Assembly (NCBI RefSeq): GCF_014385105.1
Contig: NZ_JACRTE010000006.1
Coordinates: 1 to 64,000 of the forward strand
Origin: Qingrenia yutianensis
GTDB lineage: Bacteria; Bacillota; Clostridia; UMGS1810
Direction of reading: 5' to 3'
Length of the DNA stretch: 64,000 bases
Positions 8,747 to 16,688 of the stretch are shown one piece after another (position 1 is the stretch's first letter; the number at the start of each line of letters is the position of its first letter). A model generated the notes under the pieces. It was given only the letters and a program-made list of their open reading frames with translations. It searched no databases and was not told the DNA's origin. Made by a program: the position numbers and the translations under genes.

Positions 8747-9928
8747 TTACTTCGTCTTCATCTGCTGTGCAATATCAGCATCCACGATTTCCTCGCCGGT
8801 TTTATGCTCCAGCTGCTCTTTACTTGCCTCACTCAGACCGTTGTTGATCACACAGTTCATATCGCAAGTGCTGCACTTATCCAGATCTTCTCTGGTGACC
8901 TTACCATCACGGTAGTCACGGCAAATCTTCAACTCATACATGCTGTACGGATGCTTGGTGAAAAGAGCCTTGAACTTATGAACCAGAACCCAGGTAGCCG
9001 GCTTCCAGATGTACTTATGCATCGCCGGAGAAACACTACCGATCATCCAGCAATCACGGTCACAGCAACGAACCTTTGCACGAACCTTCTCAGCCTCCGG
9101 GCTATTCCACAGTTCATCCCAAGTCTGGTTGTTCAGGTTGCCCATGACCTCTTTATCCTTGGTGCCATTACAAGGCATAACATCACCATACGGGTCGATG
9201 AAGAAGGTATCGAAGCTCATATCGCAAGGCAGCAGACGCTTCTGGCCGTAGATGTAATTGATCAGACCGTGGTTAAAGTAAGCCCGGAACCATTTCTTCG
9301 GGCTGTTGCTGCGGAGCAGTTCATTGACCAGATTCTCGAAGTTCTTTGCAACCATCGGACGATCATGGATGATATTCTTAGCCTCAACGAAGTAGAAGCT
9401 ATTGTGCAGAGAAGCAGTTGCGAACTCCATGCCCATTTCATCGGAGATTTTATACAGCGGAACCAGGTCAGGAGCATTCTTATCCTGAACAGTCATGCCA
9501 AAGCCGACATCCTTCATACCCATCTCACGCAGTTTCTTCAGCGTGCCATAACCACGCTGGTAGCCATTCTGCAGACCACGGATCTCGTTGTTGGTCTGCT
9601 CCAGACCTTCAATAGAGATACGAATACCGATCTGCGGGAACTCCTTGCACAGGTCAACGATACGGTCGGTGAAGAAACCATTAGTCGAAATAACGATACG
9701 GTCGGACTTCTTGTACAGTTCACGCACGATATCCTTCAGATCGGTGCGGATAAACGGCTCACCGCCGGTGATGTTTGTGAAGTACATTTTCGGCAGCTTC
9801 TTAATGGTTTCGATGCTGATTTCCTCTTCCGGCTTGGAAGGCGCTTTATAGCGATTGCACATAGAGCAACGCGCATTGCAACGATAAGTAACGATGACCG
9901 TACCATTTAACTTCTTTTCTTCAGACAT
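8747..9928 (-). CDS. radical SAM/SPASM domain protein
   Basis: A 393-residue radical S-adenosylmethionine enzyme. The [4Fe-4S] motif CNARCSMC (CxxxCxxC) is at about residues 18-25. NITGGEPFIR carries the GGEP motif that binds SAM. A cysteine-rich SPASM-like C-terminal part follows, with cysteines in LPCDMSF, VMPCNGT, RCCDRDC, and CSTCDMNC near 345-352. Such proteins often modify peptides or sugars. Inside an exopolysaccharide operon it is a candidate sugar- or amino-substituent-modifying enzyme, but the substrate is unknown. The GGAGAG site seven bases before the ATG supports the start. The gene shows the codon style of high-expression genes, with mainly GAA, AAG, ATC and CTG. Confidence 0.87.
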   Translation of the reverse strand: MSEEKKLNGTVIVTYRCNARCSMCNRYKAPSKPEEEISIETIKKLPKMYFTNITGGEPFIRTDLKDIVRELYKKSDRIVISTNGFFTDRIVDLCKEFPQIGIRISIEGLEQTNNEIRGLQNGYQRGYGTLKKLREMGMKDVGFGMTVQDKNAPDLVPLYKISDEMGMEFATASLHNSFYFVEAKNIIHDRPMVAKNFENLVNELLRSNSPKKWFRAYFNHGLINYIYGQKRLLPCDMSFDTFFIDPYGDVMPCNGTKDKEVMGNLNNQTWDELWNSPEAEKVRAKVRCCDRDCWMIGSVSPAMHKYIWKPATWVLVHKFKALFTKHPYSMYELKICRDYRDGKVTREDLDKCSTCDMNCVINNGLSEASKEQLEHKTGEEIVDADIAQQMKTK

Positions 9929-10941
9929 GATTAACTCTCCTATTGTTTACTCTCTCTTTTAAGAATGTTTCGATTTTATTTAAGAACCACTTGGCACATA
10001 CCGAGAACACAACCGAACCGCAGATGACTGCAACAGCTGTGAAAATATATGCCAGCAGACCAATTTTTCAAATAGATGAACAAGGTGTAGCTTCTCAAGC
10101 ACACGATAAATTACCATGTGGCACAGGTAAATCTCGAAGCTGATACCACCGAGGAACTTGGCAACTGGATTGACCAGACCCCCCGCTTGCATCCGAGGGT
10201 ATAGACCAGTGCTGCCACACAAAAGAACAGCATCGTAAGTGTATTGTCACCTAAAGCAAAATAAGCAACTGTGGCAATCAGCAGAATTGCCGCGGCAACA
10301 ATCTTGTACTTCGATGCAAACTCGGCCAGCTCTTTCCGATAGCGGAAGATCAGACCGCCTGCGATAAAATAAATTGCATCGTAGACGATATTAGTCCTCC
10401 CTGCTTTGAAGTAATTAGTGCATAACCAGTTAAACACCAGTGCTACAACAGCTACTCCCCATGCTCTCTTCTTATTTCCAATCAGGAAGCAGAAGAACGG
10501 GAACAGCATGTAGAACACAAAAATGACTGCCAGTGTCCAACTCACACCAATAACCGAAATCTTCGCATTTGGCAGAAGTCCCTGACATAAAGTCAAGTTT
10601 GCGAAAACCTCAAACAAGGATTCCTTGCTTGGTGAAATCACAAAGTCTAACGCACAAAGCAGTGCAAAGTACGGCCAGATCTTGATGTACCGTTTCTTGT
10701 AGAAATCCTCTACACTGATCTTCTGGTCAACAATTTTCTGGTAATAGCCACAGCACATACCAAAACCGCTGACCATCATAAAAAGGAAAACGAGGTTCGT
10801 GAAAGATGGTATTAGCCGTTCAAACACAAATCCTACTATTCCATATTCTCCGTTTGCGAGGACGTGCATCAGTGCAATGCCAATGATGGCATATGCCTTC
10901 AAACCGTCAATTCCCTCATATCGATCCGCTTTTGTAGCCAC
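9921..10941 (-). pseudogene. acyltransferase family 3 gene with two homopolymer frameshifts
   Basis: The N-terminal part (GTG at 10941, AGGAGA six bases upstream) reads GIDGLKAYAIIGIALMHVL, then FLFMMVSGFGM and several membrane helices. The frame breaks at a six-C run at 10179-10184 (G on the coding strand). Adding one G continues as GGLVNPVAKFLGGISFEIYL. A second break lies at the five-T run at 10064-10068. Adding one A gives EKIGLLAYIFTAVAVICGSV, a normal final membrane helix, and a tail ending at 9921 that overlaps the radical SAM start. The repaired protein is about 340 residues, the usual family length. Neither break resembles a slippery heptamer, so programmed frameshifting is unlikely. 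Confidence 0.88.
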
Positions 10942-10965
10942 AAATTCTCTCCTCACATACCAGTC

Positions 10966-12165
10966 TTACTGATACACTTTCATAATTTTCTCATAATACT
11001 CATCAATGGTATCGAAGCTGATGTCCTTACAGTTCGCACTGTACTCCGCACACAGCTTCTTATCAGCCCAGAGCTTCTCGATCTTCTTCTTCAGATCTTC
11101 GGCATTACCGCTTTCAAACAGCTCGCCGGTCTTGCCAACCTGAATCAGCTCCGGGATGCCACCAATGTCTGCTCCCAGTACCGGTGTGCCGTACATCTGG
11201 GATTCCATAACGGAGAACGGGCAGTTCTCGTACCACTCAGACGGATAGATGGAGAACCGTGCCTCACGGATGAGCTTTCCCAGTGCCTCGCCTTTCTGGA
11301 AGCCAACGTTCTTGATGTTCTTAATACCATTTACTGTCTCTTCCAGCGGGCCAGTACCGGCGAAGATGAACTGCACGTCTGGCAGTTCCTTACAGACTTT
11401 AATGAGTGTGCCGATGCCCTTTTCCTCAGAGAAGCGGCCAAAGTAGAGGACATAGTCTTTTTTCTCTGTTTTCTTCCACTCCACCTTGTCGATGAAGTTG
11501 TGCATCGCCACGGTCTTCGTCGCAAACACCGGGTTGCTGTCCATCTTGGTCTTCATGAACTCAGAGCAGCAGATCATGGTGTCAATGTACTTATAGGTAC
11601 CCTTCCACTTCCAGAACTCGGCTTCCATCATGCCAATGGCAGATTTTGCCGTGGAACCGTGGATGCACTTGCCTTTCATGCAGTTCACGAAATGGCCGCC
11701 GAGGCATTTCTCACAGTTCTGGTGGGTGTTCGGATTGTTCAGCATGTGGTTCGGGCAGACCAGCTGGTAGTCATGCGCCGTGAAGATGATCTTACAATCC
11801 CTTCCGGTCTCCTTACGCCACTTCACGATTTCCAGAATGATGGAAGGTGTTAGCTGGTAGTTAAAATTGTTCAGGTGACAAACATCCGGCTTGAAGTCAT
11901 CTAGTACTAGTCTTAATTTTTCTCTTGCTTCCTTGCTGTAAATGGTCTTGATCGGGTAAGTCAGCTTGCTCAGTTTGCTGCCGCCGTGGAAATCCATATC
12001 AGATGTATAAGCATTGACCCGGTTACCCACGCAGCGGCCTTCGTGTTCCATACCGAAGTACTGAACCTCGTGTCCATGCTGCTCCAGTGCCTCACCCAAT
12101 TTGAATATATACGTCTCACTTCCGCCGTTTCGGTGCAGAAATTTGTTAACCATTAAAATCTTCAC
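10966..12165 (-). CDS. GT4 family glycosyltransferase
   Basis: A 399-residue GT-B glycosyltransferase. It begins MKILMVNKFLHRNGGSETYI, a common GT4 start with the acceptor-side glycine loop. The N-domain contains a cysteine-rich insertion (CPNHMLNNPNTHQNCEKC) seen in several GT4 enzymes. The donor domain has VLYFGRFSEEKGIGTL and the EX7E-type region PSEWYENCPFSVMESQMYG. The start is a GTG at 12165 preceded by AGGTAGGA. Codon style is like the epimerase and dehydrogenase genes, and distinct from the gene immediately upstream at 12172-13287. The donor sugar is not predictable. Confidence 0.9.
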   Translation of the reverse strand: MKILMVNKFLHRNGGSETYIFKLGEALEQHGHEVQYFGMEHEGRCVGNRVNAYTSDMDFHGGSKLSKLTYPIKTIYSKEAREKLRLVLDDFKPDVCHLNNFNYQLTPSIILEIVKWRKETGRDCKIIFTAHDYQLVCPNHMLNNPNTHQNCEKCLGGHFVNCMKGKCIHGSTAKSAIGMMEAEFWKWKGTYKYIDTMICCSEFMKTKMDSNPVFATKTVAMHNFIDKVEWKKTEKKDYVLYFGRFSEEKGIGTLIKVCKELPDVQFIFAGTGPLEETVNGIKNIKNVGFQKGEALGKLIREARFSIYPSEWYENCPFSVMESQMYGTPVLGADIGGIPELIQVGKTGELFESGNAEDLKKKIEKLWADKKLCAEYSANCKDISFDTIDEYYEKIMKVYQ

Positions 12166-12171
12166 GTTGTC

Positions 12172-13287
12172 CTACCTTTCGTACAATTCCAACGTTTTAT
12201 CAACCACATCGTCCCAGTTATATTTACAGCAAATATAATCACTTGCACCGTTTTTATATTTTTTCACTGTATCGGGAGTGTCACAAAGCGACTGAAGCGT
12301 ATTTTTCAAGGCATCTGCATTTCCCTGTTCAAAAACAACCGCCTTATCCTGCACAACCTCGGTGCACTCGGGAATACTCGAAACCACACAGCAATTCCCG
12401 TAGCTCATAGCCTCAAGCAGACTTATCGGCATACCCTCAAGATCACTCGGCAAAACGTAAATATACGCGTTGCTGTAAAGCTCTTCAAGTGTTTTCCCCT
12501 GAATAAATCCCGTAAAAATAATTCTGTCATCATCAACGGCCTCACGCTCGATTTCATTCATAAAATCCGTCGTATCACTCGAACCGCCCGCAATCACAAG
12601 TTTTTTATCGGTTTTGATGCTTTTAAATGCCTTTATCAAATATAAAATTCCTTTTTCAGGAACAATCCGCCCCAAAAACAGAATGTAGTTATCTTTTTCA
12701 AGTCCCCAGTTTTGCTTGATAATATCAGCGTCCTGCATTGGCATTTTATCAATTCCGTTGGGGATAAACCGTGTGTCGCGGTTATATGTATCCTTAAAAT
12801 ATTGTTGAACATTTTTTGAAAGGACAATAATTTCATCGGCGCATTTTGCGGCGACTTTTTCGCCGAACTGCAAATATTTTGTCGCAAAACCGCCCCATTT
12901 TGCCCTTTGCCAGTCAAGACCGTGGATTGTTGCGACAACGCGTTTGCCGAACATTTTAGGTATCCACATCATAGCGCAGGGTCCCTCGGCGTGAAAATGA
13001 ACAACGTCGTACTTTCCGAATGCCGCACAAACTGCTGCACAAAACGACGATGTCATTGCAGCAAGACCTTTAACATTCAGTGTAAACACTTTTTTAAGCT
13101 TGACACCGTTGTAGTCTTTCACGTCAACCGTTCCGAACTCTTTGCCGGAAACGTGCGCACCGCTTCGGTTGTAAACTGTAACGTCGTGACCCTTTTCGTG
13201 CATTCGCGACGACAGCTCACCGACGACAATTTCAACTCCGCCTTCGCGCGACGGTATTCTTTTGTGTCCTAACATTGCTATTTTCAT
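12172..13287 (-). CDS. GT4 family glycosyltransferase, rhamnosyltransferase-like
   Basis: A 371-residue GT-B glycosyltransferase. The N-terminus MKIAMLGHKRIPSREGGVE resembles the DUF1972/Cps2T-type group, which includes beta-1,4-rhamnosyltransferases. This would fit the dTDP-sugar gene rmlB just upstream, though the other dTDP-rhamnose genes are not in the window. The donor domain has ILFLGRIVPEKGI and PSDLEGMPISLLEAMSYG. The start codon overlaps the rmlB stop as TAATG, so the two are translationally coupled. Codons resemble the rest of the chromosome (many TTT, GTC and GCC) rather than the genes to its left, so this is the first host-like gene at the mosaic junction. Confidence 0.86.
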   Translation of the reverse strand: MKIAMLGHKRIPSREGGVEIVVGELSSRMHEKGHDVTVYNRSGAHVSGKEFGTVDVKDYNGVKLKKVFTLNVKGLAAMTSSFCAAVCAAFGKYDVVHFHAEGPCAMMWIPKMFGKRVVATIHGLDWQRAKWGGFATKYLQFGEKVAAKCADEIIVLSKNVQQYFKDTYNRDTRFIPNGIDKMPMQDADIIKQNWGLEKDNYILFLGRIVPEKGILYLIKAFKSIKTDKKLVIAGGSSDTTDFMNEIEREAVDDDRIIFTGFIQGKTLEELYSNAYIYVLPSDLEGMPISLLEAMSYGNCCVVSSIPECTEVVQDKAVVFEQGNADALKNTLQSLCDTPDTVKKYKNGASDYICCKYNWDDVVDKTLELYER

Positions 13288-14312
13288 TATCTGTCACCAT
13301 ACATCTTTTCGTAATAATCCTGATATTCTCCGCTGATGATGTTCTTCCACCATTCCTGATTTTCAAGATACCAGTTCACAGTTTTAACAATCCCGTCGTC
13401 AAATTTTGTTTCGGGAAGCCAGCCGAGTTCGTTGTGAATTTTTGTCGGGTCAATCGCATAGCGCAAATCGTGCCCTTTCCTGTCCGCCACATATGTGATA
13501 AGGTTTTCGGGTTTACCCAAAAGTTCAAGTATTTTCTTAACAATATAGATATTTGTCTTTTCGTTATGCCCGCCGATATTGTAAACCTCGCCTACTCTGC
13601 CTTTGTGTATTATAAGGTCAATCGCCTTGCAGTGATCCTCAACATAAAGCCAATCGCGGACGTTGAGTCCTTCGCCGTACACCGGGAGAGGCTTGTCCGC
13701 AAGCGCGTTTGCAATCATAAGCGGAATAAGCTTTTCCGGAAAATGGTACGGACCGTAATTGTTTGAACAGCGCGAAATTGTCACAGGCAAACCGTAGGTT
13801 CTGTTATACGCCTGCACAAGCAGGTCTGCCGATGCCTTTGATGACGAATACGGACTCGAAGTGTGTATCGGCGTTTCTTCGGTAAAGAACAAATCGGGTC
13901 TGTCAAGCGGTAAATCACCATATACCTCATCGGTCGAAACCTGGTGATAACGCTCAATTCCGTATTTTCTGCACGCGTCCATAAGCGTTGCAGTACCCAT
14001 TATATTTGTTTCAAGAAAAACTCCCGGATTTTCTATTGAACGGTCAACGTGCGATTCTGCCGCAAAGTTAACCACAATATCGGGTTTCTCCTCTTCAAAC
14101 AACTTGTAAACCGCCTCGCGGTCGCAAATATCATCTTTCACAAATCTGAAATTCGGGTTATCCATCACTGATTTTAATGTCGAAAGATTTCCCGCATACG
14201 TAAGCTTATCAAGACATATAATTCTGTATTCGGGGTATTTTGCAAGCATATGAAAAACAAAATTGCTTCCGATAAATCCGGCTCCGCCGGTAACGATAAC
14301 TGTTTTTTTCAT
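13287..14312 (-). CDS. rmlB: dTDP-glucose 4,6-dehydratase
   Basis: Converts dTDP-glucose to dTDP-4-keto-6-deoxyglucose, the branch point to rhamnose and other deoxysugars. The NAD motif GGAGFIGSNFVFHML is at the N-terminus. NFAAESHVDRSI, STDEVYGDLP (catalytic Asp-Glu) and SPYSSSKASADLLV (YxxxK-type) follow in the family order, as does SRCSNNYGPYHFPEKLIPLM, a signature of RmlB. The length of 341 residues is normal. No rmlA, rmlC or rmlD is in the window, so they must lie elsewhere if rhamnose is made. Confidence 0.95.
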   Translation of the reverse strand: MKKTVIVTGGAGFIGSNFVFHMLAKYPEYRIICLDKLTYAGNLSTLKSVMDNPNFRFVKDDICDREAVYKLFEEEKPDIVVNFAAESHVDRSIENPGVFLETNIMGTATLMDACRKYGIERYHQVSTDEVYGDLPLDRPDLFFTEETPIHTSSPYSSSKASADLLVQAYNRTYGLPVTISRCSNNYGPYHFPEKLIPLMIANALADKPLPVYGEGLNVRDWLYVEDHCKAIDLIIHKGRVGEVYNIGGHNEKTNIYIVKKILELLGKPENLITYVADRKGHDLRYAIDPTKIHNELGWLPETKFDDGIVKTVNWYLENQEWWKNIISGEYQDYYEKMYGDR

Positions 14313-14356
14313 CTTATAATCTAAATAAAAAATTTCCTGTATATAAAACTTCTGAT

Positions 14357-15526
14357 TTATTTCACAATCCTGTATATTTCACTCAAATCGTCCATATCGC
14401 TATTTTTCGACATTGAATATTCTTTAAGACGTTTATTCACCAAATGCATTTCCGTAAACGGTATCGTAACTAAACGATAAATCCACATTATCGGCAGCAG
14501 CCAACTGTGCGAAATCAATATCGGATATTTTTGTTTCATATACGTCAACGGTTCAAAGAAATAACTCAAAAACTTTTTTCTCCAATATTTATTTTCAAAT
14601 CGCTCACTATCCGTCTGACCGAACGATGCCATATTTATTTTTTGACTTACTGTACCGAAGCTTCCGCCTCTGAAAACAAACAATTCAAGCTTATTCAAAA
14701 CTTTATCGTTAACTTTCTTATCAAGAAACCACTTGTCAAGCAAATTGATTATGTATCCTTCTATCTCGAGAAGATTCGCTTCTTCAAGGTATATCCGAAC
14801 TTTATTTCGGTCAATCATATTTTTGCTCTGCATAATCCATATGTCACAGAAAAGCCGCAAACCTGCACCGCCCGAACACAAGTGTTTGGCAAGGTGTGCT
14901 ATCAAATGCACATACAGAAAACTTATATCAAACTGGTATGTATAATTTGTTCCGTCTTTAAGTTTCGCATAATTCCAAGCCTTTGACAAAAGAGCCTGAG
15001 AACGGTCATCATCACCTACAAGCTTTCTGTGCAGTTCAAAATGAAAAAATGTACTTTTTGTAAATTCATAATGTACACCGTGATTTTCATATATATAATT
15101 AAACTTATACCCCATATTTTCAACAACAGCACGCGCCGATTCCAATTTATTTCTGCGCACAAGCACATCAATATCACCGCTTTTGCGGTAATTGGGCATA
15201 GGATAAAAATACTTCACGACACTGCCTTTAAGCGGAATATAATCTATTCCCGCATCTTCAAACGCCTTGCCTATTTTTTCAAGCTCCATTGTCTGCAAGG
15301 TATCAATTTTTATAGACATCAGATAAGAATAATAAAATTTCTGAAAAACGTCTTTCGGGACATCAATCTTTAAATCTTTAAGCCCGACATAAAGCATATT
15401 TTCAACGCCGTGACTTCTGCCGAATTCATACAGTTTTTCAAAATCAACATCATTCGGCAAGTCCGGGACATCGCCTTTTAGGACATATCTTAATAATTTA
15501 ATTGTGTAATCGTAAATTTTCTCCAC
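14357..15526 (-). CDS. uncharacterised nucleotidyltransferase family protein (PF14907-like)
   Basis: A 389-residue protein with the nucleotidyltransferase-like core seen in polysaccharide clusters: YIPLKGSVVKYFYP at about 116-129, then RKSGDIDVLVRR with the paired acidic residues DID. A helical C-terminal half follows, with HLAKHLCSGGAGLRLFCDIW. The pattern matches the NTP_transf_5 family, whose reaction is not established. The start is a GTG at 15526 after a CGAGGGG site. It sits second in the exopolysaccharide operon, 17 bases after the initiating transferase. The family assignment is from pattern recognition. Confidence 0.82.
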   Translation of the reverse strand: MEKIYDYTIKLLRYVLKGDVPDLPNDVDFEKLYEFGRSHGVENMLYVGLKDLKIDVPKDVFQKFYYSYLMSIKIDTLQTMELEKIGKAFEDAGIDYIPLKGSVVKYFYPMPNYRKSGDIDVLVRRNKLESARAVVENMGYKFNYIYENHGVHYEFTKSTFFHFELHRKLVGDDDRSQALLSKAWNYAKLKDGTNYTYQFDISFLYVHLIAHLAKHLCSGGAGLRLFCDIWIMQSKNMIDRNKVRIYLEEANLLEIEGYIINLLDKWFLDKKVNDKVLNKLELFVFRGGSFGTVSQKINMASFGQTDSERFENKYWRKKFLSYFFEPLTYMKQKYPILISHSWLLPIMWIYRLVTIPFTEMHLVNKRLKEYSMSKNSDMDDLSEIYRIVK

Positions 15527-15543
15527 CTATTACACCCCTCGTT

Positions 15544-16260
15544 TCAGCAAGAACCCTCACCTTTAAGCACTGCGGGGATAGTTGCAAAAATCATTTTAAT
15601 ATCCACCCACGCGCCTCTTTCGTCTATGTATTTATTGTCAAGTTTCATCCACTCGTCAAAATCAATATTGCTCCGTCCGCAGCACTGCCAATAGCAGGTA
15701 AGACCGGGTTTAACCGCCAATCTTCGCATTGCAAAATCGTCATACTGCATAACCTCGTGACCCAGAGGCGGTCTTGGCCCGACAACGCTCATTGAACCTT
15801 CAAGAATATTTATAAGCTGCGGAAGTTCATCTATGCTTGTTTTCCTTATAAACCGTCCGACTTTTGTAATTCTCGGGTCATTTTCCATTTTAAATGCAGG
15901 ACCGTTCATCTCGTTTTGCTTGAGAAGCTTCTTTTTCATACGCTCTGCACCGTCACACATTGAGCGAAATTTGTGCATCCTGAAAAACTTACCGTTTTTC
16001 CCTACTCTTATCTGTGAATAAAACACAGGTCCTCCGTCCTCAAGCTTGATTGCTATTGCGGTAAATAAAAACAGCCACGACAAAAGCACAAGCGCCGCAG
16101 ACGAACTTACTATATCAAATGCCCTTTTGAAAAATTCATATACCGGTTTCGGCGGAATTGTTTTATCAAGTTCTCTTATCCGCTCGGCCGTTTGATGTAA
16201 ACTTACACTGTCAAGTTTTGAAATGTTATTTTCATTTTCAGCAGAACGCATTCCTTTCAC
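15544..16260 (-). CDS. initiating sugar transferase (undecaprenyl-phosphate phosphoglycosyl transferase)
   Basis: A monotopic phosphoglycosyl transferase of 238 residues that loads the first sugar-phosphate onto undecaprenyl phosphate, the first step of capsule or exopolysaccharide synthesis. One hydrophobic segment lies at about 45-70. The catalytic core follows: GGPVFYSQIRVGKNG, FRMHKFRSM, RKTSIDELPQL (catalytic Asp-Glu) and SVVGPRPP. The PGLTCYW segment is typical of WbaP/CpsE enzymes. The start is GTG at 16260 with AGGGAG eight bases upstream. It is the first gene of the operon and begins about 100 bases from a recognisable promoter. The sugar is not predictable; galactose and glucose are the usual ones. 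Confidence 0.93.
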   Translation of the reverse strand: MKGMRSAENENNISKLDSVSLHQTAERIRELDKTIPPKPVYEFFKRAFDIVSSSAALVLLSWLFLFTAIAIKLEDGGPVFYSQIRVGKNGKFFRMHKFRSMCDGAERMKKKLLKQNEMNGPAFKMENDPRITKVGRFIRKTSIDELPQLINILEGSMSVVGPRPPLGHEVMQYDDFAMRRLAVKPGLTCYWQCCGRSNIDFDEWMKLDNKYIDERGAWVDIKMIFATIPAVLKGEGSC

Positions 16261-16286
16261 AACAAAATCTCCCTTATGTAAATTTT

Positions 16287-16303
16287 ACAGGAAAACTTCC
16301 TGT
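16287..16303. promoter_or_regulatory. inverted repeat in exopolysaccharide operon leader
   Basis: Perfect 7-base arms ACAGGAA/TTCCTGT around a 3-base centre lie between the promoter and the first start codon of the operon. It could be an operator or a small RNA hairpin controlling the operon. No poly-T follows on the coding strand, so it is not a terminator. Confidence 0.4.
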
Positions 16304-16351
16304 ACGGCAAAGCAATATGTAAACATTTTCAATATGCACAAATATAGTAAT

Positions 16352-16380
16352 ATGATAACATATTGCGTTTTAATTTTCAA
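16352..16380 (-). promoter_or_regulatory. probable promoter of the exopolysaccharide operon
   Basis: On the minus strand there is TTGAAA (16375-16380), a 17-base spacer, then TATCAT (16352-16357). It lies about 95 bases before the GTG of the initiating transferase, in an AT-rich gap of about 430 bases. Apart from a terminator and small inverted repeats, nothing else was recognised in that gap. Confidence 0.5.
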
Positions 16381-16651
16381 TAGTTTTCTAAAAATTTTGT
16401 GTAACTTTTTTCGCCTTTGTTAAGGCAAAAAATCAAAGTTTCACACTTTTTGTATTTTATATGAATTATAAAATATACCAAAAATTAAAACAATCGCTCA
16501 AATTTCGGCTTTTTTAGGCATATTTTGTAAACAAACACGAAATTGCATTCACAACAGCACGCAGTCAATAAAATTTTTTGCCGAAATTATATTTTTTTTG
16601 CAATTTTCACAAAAATATCGCAGAAATATCCTTATAAATATTCTTATATAA

Positions 16652-16681
16652 AAAGCTCACGGAAAAATTCCCGTGAGCTTT
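16652..16681 (-). terminator. rho-independent terminator after the NSS transporter gene
   Basis: An 11-base perfect stem (AAAGCTCACGG and its complement) with a short loop follows the transporter stop codon by a few bases. On the minus strand it is followed by a T-rich tail. It isolates the transporter from the exopolysaccharide operon. Confidence 0.88.
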
Positions 16682-16688
16682 CAGTTTC

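Noticed and set aside
8672..9910. A 412-codon open frame on the plus strand
   Set aside because: It lies opposite the radical SAM gene, lacks a ribosome binding site, and resembles no protein. The minus-strand frame has clear motifs.
10064..10184. Programmed -1 frameshifting in the acyltransferase gene
   Set aside because: Neither site has an in-frame X XXY YYZ slippery heptamer or a visible downstream pseudoknot, and two shifts would be needed.
10864..11853. A 329-codon open frame on the plus strand
   Set aside because: It lies opposite a GT4 gene and the start of an acyltransferase; it is an artefact of the codon use of those genes.
16412..16425. Hairpin GCCTT/AAGGC in the exopolysaccharide leader as a terminator
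   Set aside because: The stem is only five bases and no T-run follows on either strand in the right place.
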